Of a DNA stretch of 14,666 nt, positions 9,140 to 14,666 are shown piece by piece. The notes under the pieces are model-generated. The model was not told the DNA's origin and ran no database searches. It saw only the letters and a program-made list of their open reading frames with translations. The stretch's first letter is position 1. Every line of letters starts with the position of its first letter. Source of the DNA: Willaertia magna (taxonomy: Eukaryota; Heterolobosea; Eutetramitea; Acrasida; Naegleriidae); the NCBI GenBank assembly GCA_902984215.1, contig CADWAF010001843.1, forward strand, positions 1 to 14,666, in the 5' to 3' direction. The position numbers were made by a program, and so were the translations under genes.

Positions 9140-11386
9140 TTACATTCTTTCTACTGTGGAAACTCCCAACAAAGACAAGCCGTGTTTCAAAACTGCACCA
9201 AATGATTCAACCAAACGTAATCTAGTTTGTTGTAGTTCCTTTGTTTCGGCTAATTTGATTTGAACAGATTCATACATCTTACTGAACTGTTTGCAAAGTG
9301 TGTATAAGTAAATACACACAATTTGTGGCTTGTACATATCAACAGCCTTTTCAACAACTATTGGGTATTGAATTAGAGAAGATAAAACCTTTCTTTCTGT
9401 CTCATGAGTTAAAAGTGAATAGTCAATCCTTACAGATTCATCAACTCCAACCTTCTTTAAAATTGCTCTGGTACGTGCATATGCATACATTAGGTATGGT
9501 CCTGTATTTCCTGATTTGGAAGCCCATTCTTGTAGATCGAATACAATGTCTTTGTTATTGTCTTGGTTTAACATACCATATTTAATGGCACTGAGGGCAA
9601 TCTTCTTTGTGGAATCCTCAATTTCTTCGTCAGACCACTCTCCCTTATATTTGTCCATAAAGTCACTCTTGATCTTTTCTGTTAATTTTTGTTTTAATGA
9701 ACTAAAGTAAATAATATTTCCTTTACGACTACTCATTTTACCATCTGGTAAAACAACCATACCATATGCTAAATGTTTACATTTCTTTGCTTGTTCAAAA
9801 CCTAATAACTCAAGGGTTTTAAAAACTTGTTGGAAATGTAGAGATTGACTGACATCTACAACATAAACACTTCTGTCAACATGGAATTCTTCAAACTTTC
9901 TCTTTGCTAAGGCTAAATCCTTAGTTGCATATAAACCAGTTCCAGCAGATGTTAATAAAACACAGAAACCTAATTTACCTAAGTCTGCACCTATTGCACC
10001 ATCAGACATTATTAATTTACCCTCTTCATAAGCCTTCAATACAATTTGTTTACTTTCGTCACCAACATCAGATTCATGGAAATAATGATCAAAGCGACAA
10101 TCTGCCCATTTATAAATTTCTTTAAAGTCGTCAATTGACCACTCTCTGGTAATTTCCCATAGCATTTGAATATTCTTTTGGTGATCTTCCATAGATCTTA
10201 ATAAAGTTTTTACTTGAGCTTCTCTTTTCTTAATTTCTTGAGATAAGTTTACATTTGAATGTAAAGGACAATCCTTATTATTTCTGCCGTATTCAGTTAG
10301 TTCAATACCAACAGGTGCTTCAGCAGGAAATACATGAATCTTTTCCTTGTTTTCACTACTTCCTAATTCTTGTTCGCTAAGAATAAAACCATAAGATGTA
10401 ATACCTTGTTTGTCAACTTCAGTAACAATACGTGCTCCTTTCTTTGTTCCTACAGGTGCATAAGCAATAATGTCACCCTCTTTATAATCTTTTCCTCCAC
10501 AAACAACAGCATATTTATTTGTACCATCGGTGACTGTAACAACCTTCCACTTATTATTTGCAGGGTGTTCTTCAATTTTAACAATCTTTGCAGTAATATA
10601 ACCAATTAATGGATATTTAGTCCAACTATTGAAATCTAGTTCATAAAAACCTTTGGTATATAATTCACCAAGCCATTCAACTTTTGGAATATCTTTTGGT
10701 CTATCATTTTCTAACATTTCAATTAATTGTTCTCTAGTTACTTCTAAAGCGAGGAATTCCTCTAAAGTAGTTTTCTTCTCAAAGTATAAATAATACCAAA
10801 GACATTTAGCAATATGAGCACCAACATCTCCAATATAGTTGACAGCATATACGTGGTAACCACACCATTCATTTAATAAAACTAAAGAGTTACCGAGAGC
10901 TGCATTACGCATATGACCAACGTGGAAAGTTTTATGGGTATTTGGTTGGGAATATTCAATCATAACATTTTCATTCTTTGATTCGCGTTTTGCTAAGAAT
11001 TCTCCACTAATTATTTGGTCAATAACTTTTGATAAGTGAGAGGCTCTGTAGTATATATTTAAATATGGACCTTCATTGACTGCCTTTTCAACAACTGGAT
11101 CATTTGTTTGTTGAGCAAAAGAAGTAATTTCATTTGCAATATCGGAAGCAATCTTTAAAATAAAGTCATTTGGTTTAAGTTCTTTTGGTTTTTTACTTCC
11201 TAAAGATTTAGATAAATGGAAACAAGGTAAAGCAATATTATGATTCATTTCTAATTCTTTAGGTATTTCTAATTTTAATGCTAATTCATTTACTTGATTA
11301 GATATATCTACATCATAAACCTTCTTTACAGCTGCTGAGATAATTGATGCAACTGCTAAACGAGTTTCTTTATCTAGTTTGGACAT
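9140..11386 (-). CDS. RARS: Arginyl-tRNA synthetase with inserted tRNA-binding OB-fold
   Basis: Class I synthetase (748 aa) that charges tRNA(Arg) with arginine. The N-terminal ArgRS-specific domain is at about residues 8-125. The HIGH motif reads HVGH at 155-158 within SQPNTHKTFHVGHMRN, followed by NYIGDVGAHIAK. The second half of the active site has VVDVSQSLHFQQVF and the KMSKS-equivalent KMSSRKG at 550-556. A DALR anticodon-binding domain closes the protein (about 635-748), ending in the family-typical LSLLG and a final Met. The unusual part is residues about 258-370. They match a PheT-B2/EMAP II-type tRNA-binding fold: ITAKIVKIEEHP, then YAVVCGGKDYKEGD, then ILSEQEL and PAEAPVGIEL. This explains the length excess over typical ArgRS proteins of about 580-610 residues. 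The HIGH-region wording resembles a bacterial ArgRS subgroup more than the usual eukaryotic cytosolic form, so lateral origin is possible (inference from memory). No targeting peptide is obvious. Divergent from the Dicer-like gene. Confidence 0.96.
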   Translation of the reverse strand: MSKLDKETRLAVASIISAAVKKVYDVDISNQVNELALKLEIPKELEMNHNIALPCFHLSKSLGSKKPKELKPNDFILKIASDIANEITSFAQQTNDPVVEKAVNEGPYLNIYYRASHLSKVIDQIISGEFLAKRESKNENVMIEYSQPNTHKTFHVGHMRNAALGNSLVLLNEWCGYHVYAVNYIGDVGAHIAKCLWYYLYFEKKTTLEEFLALEVTREQLIEMLENDRPKDIPKVEWLGELYTKGFYELDFNSWTKYPLIGYITAKIVKIEEHPANNKWKVVTVTDGTNKYAVVCGGKDYKEGDIIAYAPVGTKKGARIVTEVDKQGITSYGFILSEQELGSSENKEKIHVFPAEAPVGIELTEYGRNNKDCPLHSNVNLSQEIKKREAQVKTLLRSMEDHQKNIQMLWEITREWSIDDFKEIYKWADCRFDHYFHESDVGDESKQIVLKAYEEGKLIMSDGAIGADLGKLGFCVLLTSAGTGLYATKDLALAKRKFEEFHVDRSVYVVDVSQSLHFQQVFKTLELLGFEQAKKCKHLAYGMVVLPDGKMSSRKGNIIYFSSLKQKLTEKIKSDFMDKYKGEWSDEEIEDSTKKIALSAIKYGMLNQDNNKDIVFDLQEWASKSGNTGPYLMYAYARTRAILKKVGVDESVRIDYSLLTHETERKVLSSLIQYPIVVEKAVDMYKPQIVCIYLYTLCKQFSKMYESVQIKLAETKELQQTRLRLVESFGAVLKHGLSLLGVSTVERM

Positions 11387-11615
11387 TTTTTCTTATTCAC
11401 ACTTGCAGCCAAGCTGCAAGACTTTTTATCGGAATGAAAAAGAAAATTAGAAGACACGATGCAATTTCAAAAATTCTTTCTAGTTGAAGCTAATGCAACC
11501 ACCTAATCCCATTACCCACTTTCCATCCGTTATTAATAGATTACACTAGCTTACTTAATCTTTATGGTAAATGGAATTGAAACACCTGCCAATTATCTAA
11601 TCCAGGGTTGAAAAA
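11387..11615. promoter_or_regulatory. Divergent promoter region between ArgRS and the Dicer-like gene
   Basis: Only 229 bases separate the two start codons, so both promoters and 5' UTRs must lie here. The Dicer-like start (GGGTTGAAAAAATG) and the ArgRS start (AAGAAAAATG on the minus strand) both have the A-rich leader common in AT-rich protists. A CCAAT sequence occurs at 11589-11593 and a perfect inverted repeat at 11402-11420. No convincing TATA box was seen. There is no room for another exon encoding a Dicer helicase. Confidence 0.55.
11402..11420. repeat. Perfect 8-bp inverted repeat upstream of ArgRS start
   Basis: CTTGCAGC-CAA-GCTGCAAG has two perfect 8-base arms around a 3-base spacer. 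It lies 15 bases from the ArgRS start codon. It could fold as a hairpin in the ArgRS 5' UTR or act as a palindromic protein-binding site in the shared promoter. It is GC-richer than its surroundings, which makes a purely compositional origin less likely than for A/T palindromes. Confidence 0.55.
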
Positions 11616-14271
11616 ATGTTACATCAAGTAGGAAACATGATTAATATTTATCATCACTATGGGACAAGTAAAGCGGAGATGCAAAAACATGAACAATTGT
11701 CTCTAAAGAGGATTTATTATGTTTATAGTTTTATAAATCCAACCGCTAATAATGAAGACCAAAAGAAATACCCAACCGATTCTATCATTAGAGATATCAT
11801 CTTATTATCTTCTACCCCGTTATCTAACAGCACAAATACTTTAGACTTTTTATTTCATTGCGTAAGTAAAGTTATATTTAATAACGATATCTTAACAATA
11901 ATAATAGACAATACCAAAGAATGATTGGAAAATGTTAGAAGAAATTTCGGGATCCTTCTATCAATTCTTAAATGATAATTTTCAATTAGTTCTTCCTCAA
12001 GTTGACAAGAAACAAATTGTTTTACTTCCAAATTTTTCCACAAAAAATCATTGGAATGATTTAAAAGAAGTAATTCAATCTAGTTACAATGAACATAATA
12101 ATTGGAATCATTATTCACCATTTGAAACTAAATTCTTGTTATACTTTTTAGGAATTAATAACAATAACTATCAAATGAATTTATATGAAGTGTTACAAAA
12201 AGAATATAAAAATTTATTAAATAAACAAAAGGTTTTATTAAATGAATTTAAAACCTTTAAAGAAGAAGATATATTTTATATTTCTAAAGAATTTAATGAA
12301 ATGTTTTATAACAGAAAAGTTTTAATTAATGGAAATCTATTTGAAATACAATGTATTGATTTATTACATTATCCTTATTTCGATAAACCTTTTAGGAATG
12401 CACCACCTCTAAGACAATTTTATAAAAGTCAAAAGAATATTGAATTACAAAAACAAGATAGTCCTTTAATTTATATTAAACGTGCAAATACATTTATTAA
12501 TTATAATTCATATGAATTATTTGAAAATATTTATTCTTCATTTAAAAAGAACTATATTGATAACAATCAATCAAAGCAATCATTAGTATTCCCAATATTT
12601 AGTAATTTAGAAGTTTGTTCTGCAGAAGTAACAACCTTACTATTTGATACAACTGATTTTATTAAAAATAATATTTTATCTCATATTGTGCCTACTGTAG
12701 ATTTTATTTTAAATAATTTTAAAGAAGAGTTTGAGTTAATTGAGTTAGAAGACAAATTAAAAGTACAATTTCAAGATAAATCTTTATTGAAACAAGCTTT
12801 AATTCATCCAAGTTTTGCAGATTTACATCATTTACCATATAGTTTAGAAAGATTGGAATATTTAGGTGATTCTGTTCTTGCTTTATTAGCTACTCACTTT
12901 TATTTTGAACATTTAAAAGAAGCTAGATATGAAACATTAATTATTTCAAGTTCTTTATTAACTACTAATGAAACATTTAGAACAATTGCTGATATTGATT
13001 TAAATTTAATGAAATATATTAAGATTGACACAAATACATCTCTTAAAAAGTATAATAGAAAGAAAGAAAAGATTTCATCTGATGTTTTCGAATCAATAGT
13101 TGGAGCATTGTATGTAGATAAAGGATTGACATCTTGTAGATGGTTTACAACTAACTATTTAAAGATGCAACATTTAGATCAAGAAGATTCATTACACAGT
13201 TATGAAATTGCCAAGAAATATTATGATTCTTTAATTAAAGAACAACAAACAAATAATATTCACTTATTAAATATATGGGAAAAAGTATCTCTATTAGAAA
13301 AACAATTAGGATTTGAATTTAATGACAAATTTTTATTATTAGAAGCATTAATTCATCCAAGTGCTTCATTTAATATTAAAAAGTTATTTTCAATTCCTTT
13401 TAATATTGAATATGATTATAGAAGATTAAAAGTATTGGGTGAAAGTATTTTAAAGTTTATTGTTGCATCACATGTATATTTTAAATTCCCACAAGAAGAT
13501 GAAGGTAAATTAACTTCATTAGCTTTAGAATCATCTAAAGTATCAAATCTTTATAAAGCTGCTGTGACATTAAATTTAAATGATTGTTTAATTTATGAGA
13601 ATGTGGAAGATGGAAATACAATTGATAAAGATAATACAAAAGCATTAGTTGATTTAGTAAAAGCTTTAATTGGAGCTATTTATATTGATAGAGGAATATT
13701 TGAATTATATTCTAATCAAAGAGAATATGATATTTATGATTCTTTTATTCATAAATATATATTAGAACATTCACAAAGTATTTCTCCTGAAAATTTAAGT
13801 ATCCATCCAAATACTTTAATTCAAAATATTGTGCTTAAATTATTTCAAACTATTGTCATTTGGAAAGAATCAAAAAAGAAGATTTGTGGGAAATTATTTT
13901 TTGAAGCTGAATTAAGAACAAAGAATAAATCTATTGTATTATCTCGTGGATATTCATCTAAGAAAGCAAATGCTAGAGAAGATGCCTCTCAAAAAGCTAT
14001 TAGATGTTTTATTGAACTTTCTAATCACTTTTATTTGGAAGAATTGACTTTAGATAATTTATTAGAACGTATTGAATTAATTAAATCAAAATTACCAAAT
14101 TTATTGGAGAATGACTTTGTTTTAAATGATTCAACAGAAAATGTATGTAATAGTAATGAAGCTTACATTAAATGCCAAGTTTGTCATGTATTGGTTGAAG
14201 AAGAAAATTATGATGCTCACTTGGCCAGCGATTTACATTTTCATAATTCAATCAGAACAAAATGCAAGTAG
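11616..14271 (+). CDS. Helicase-less Dicer-like RNase III with zinc finger, two exons
   Basis: Double-stranded-RNA processing nuclease of the Dicer family. My model joins 11616-11861 to 11908-14271 (869 aa). The conservative unspliced alternative starts at 11932 (779 aa). Residue numbers use the spliced model. A Dicer platform domain spans about 30-200 (RIYYVYSFINP, YPTDSIIRDIILLSSTPL). A divergent PAZ-like segment covers about 200-280 (LINGNLFEIQCIDLL, then PLRQFYKSQKNIEL and DSPLI). A connector follows (PIFSNLEVCSAEV, then IVPTVDFILN). RNase IIIa starts near 362 and keeps the catalytic quartet E399, D403, D474, E477 (ERLEYLGDSVL; SDVFESIVGALYVD). RNase IIIb (from about 544) has K590, E594, D664, K667 at those positions and is probably inactive. 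A weak dsRBD spans about 715-788 (GYSSKKANAREDASQKAI). A C2H2 finger of U1/JAZ type ends the protein (C838, C841, H853, H859). There is no helicase or DUF283, as in Giardia Dicer. Guide-RNA production is inferred. Confidence 0.88.
11862..11907 (+). other. Predicted 46-nt intron in the Dicer-like gene
   Basis: A consensus donor GTAAGT begins at 11862, exactly after a complete codon (Cys82). A branch-like CTTAAC is at 11891-11896, and an acceptor ending ATAATAG closes at 11907. Removing it joins the upstream frame to the main frame with no stop, giving ...FLFHC then TIPKNDWKMLEE. Without splicing the upstream frame ends at TGA 11922-11924. A second acceptor, CCAAAG ending at 11919, also keeps frame and would drop four residues (58-nt intron). 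The joined sequence restores a continuous Dicer platform domain. Confidence 0.75.
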
Positions 14272-14291
14272 ACATTTTGTGATTACAAAAC

Positions 14292-14297
14292 AATAAA
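14292..14297 (+). terminator. AATAAA poly(A) signal of the Dicer-like gene
   Basis: The hexamer AATAAA lies about 20 bases after the TAG stop at 14269-14271, in AT-rich sequence, again predicting a short 3' UTR. Evidence is motif and position only. Confidence 0.5.
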
Positions 14298-14495
14298 TTA
14301 TTCAAACACTCTCATTTAGTAACAACATTAACGAAACATAAAGGGTATATCAAGTTTGTTGGGTGTCAATATGTAGTAGAGAAATATGCTACAAAAACAA
14401 ACCACTGTCTTGTGTCATTACATTCTGGACAGAGCATCCTAATTTGGCAAATTGTAAACAAAACACAGAAAACTAATCTGGTCTATAAGAAATAG

Positions 14496-14502
14496 TATAA
14501 AA
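14496..14502 (+). promoter_or_regulatory. TATA-box candidate for the right-edge gene
   Basis: TATAAAA sits 54 bases before the ATG at 14550. With a usual 25-30 base spacing, transcription would begin near 14526. That is after the in-frame upstream ATG at 14514 and leaves a short A-rich leader before 14550. This favours 14550 as the start codon. No experimental support can be seen here. Confidence 0.4.
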
Positions 14503-14549
14503 TCAATAGAGTAATGAAAGAAATTACAACAAAAAAAACAAATATTACA

Positions 14550-14666
14550 ATGCGCTTTAAAGTTGTTACATTAGCTGTACTTTTAAGTTTACTTTTTGCC
14601 TTTACGTTAGCCACAGGTGGTAATGTAAAGAATTCAGTAAAAAAACCAGATAGTTATGGTAAACAA
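14550..14666 (+). CDS. Secreted or membrane protein, N-terminal part only
   Basis: The frame is open from ATG 14550 to the window edge (39 codons, incomplete). The first residues, MRFKVVTLAVLLSLLFAFT, form a typical signal peptide: a short basic start, a hydrophobic core, then a small-residue region (LATGG) where signal peptidase could cut. The following residues are polar and basic. An in-frame ATG at 14514 would add 12 polar residues (KEITTKKTNIT) before the hydrophobic core, which fits a signal peptide less well and lies upstream of the expected transcription start. The mature protein is outside the window, so no family can be named. Confidence 0.55.
   Translation, partial: MRFKVVTLAVLLSLLFAFTLATGGNVKNSVKKPDSYGKQ

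Larger units (their letters stand above)
14272..14549. other. Intergenic region downstream of the Dicer-like gene
   Basis: This 278-base gap separates the Dicer-like stop from the start of the last, partial gene. It holds a candidate AATAAA near its left end and a TATAAAA near its right end, both listed separately. Nothing resembling an RNA gene or repeat was found between them. Confidence 0.6.

Noticed and set aside
11387..11615. Possible further 5' exon carrying a Dicer helicase
   Set aside because: Only 229 bases lie before the divergent ArgRS gene. There is an in-frame TAA at 11598-11600, and no helicase motif is visible on either side.
11937..11938. AG as a third candidate acceptor for the Dicer-like intron
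   Set aside because: Splicing to it puts exon 1 out of frame with the main coding region, and it lies beyond the first Met of the unspliced model.
11855..12043. A 62-codon minus-strand frame over the Dicer-like intron region
   Set aside because: It lies antisense to a conserved Dicer platform sequence, has no recognisable domain, and sits across the predicted intron.
14514..14516. In-frame upstream ATG as start of the right-edge gene
   Set aside because: It lies only 12 bases after a TATAAAA sequence, so it is probably upstream of the transcription start. It would also put 12 polar residues ahead of a good signal peptide.
1..14666. Mobile element, viral insertion or CRISPR-like array
   Set aside because: No transposase, integrase, polymerase or capsid-like frame, terminal repeats or spaced direct repeats were seen. 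The only repeats are the coding EGF units and short inverted repeats.

Overview
This window looks like nuclear DNA of a gene-dense, AT-rich protist with few introns. It holds three long genes and the start of a fourth. One reading frame runs about 8.3 kb with no break. Intergenic gaps are only about 230-290 bases, the standard genetic code fits every gene, and coding DNA is about one third GC by eye. The protein families (an EGF/REJ/GPS surface receptor and a Dicer without a helicase) suggest a heterolobosean such as Naegleria. That assignment is inference, because no marker gene is present.

Layout from left to right. Positions 1-542 are extremely AT-rich sequence downstream of the first gene, with nothing coding recognised. 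Positions 543-8852 (minus) encode a 2769-residue type I surface protein: signal peptide, two LamG-like domains, about ten EGF-like repeats, a REJ module, an intact GPS autoproteolysis motif, and a polycystin-1-like membrane core of about nine helices. Positions 8853-9139 are its upstream region, with a 21-codon upstream ORF whose stop overlaps the main start as TAATG, plus two AATAAA signals for the next gene. Positions 9140-11386 (minus) encode arginyl-tRNA synthetase carrying a PheT/EMAP II-type tRNA-binding OB-fold inserted in its catalytic half. Positions 11387-11615 are a short divergent promoter region with a perfect 8-bp inverted repeat just upstream of the synthetase start. Positions 11616-14271 (plus) encode a Dicer-like RNase in two exons split by a very small intron: platform, PAZ-like, two RNase III domains, a dsRBD-like domain and a U1/JAZ-like zinc finger. 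The second RNase III domain has lost three of its four catalytic acids. From 14550 a secreted protein begins and runs off the right edge.

The genes do not form a pathway. The synthetase and the Dicer-like gene are divergent and may share a promoter region. The points most worth following are the OB-fold inside the synthetase, the half-dead Dicer with a zinc finger, and the micro-intron that restores the Dicer platform domain.
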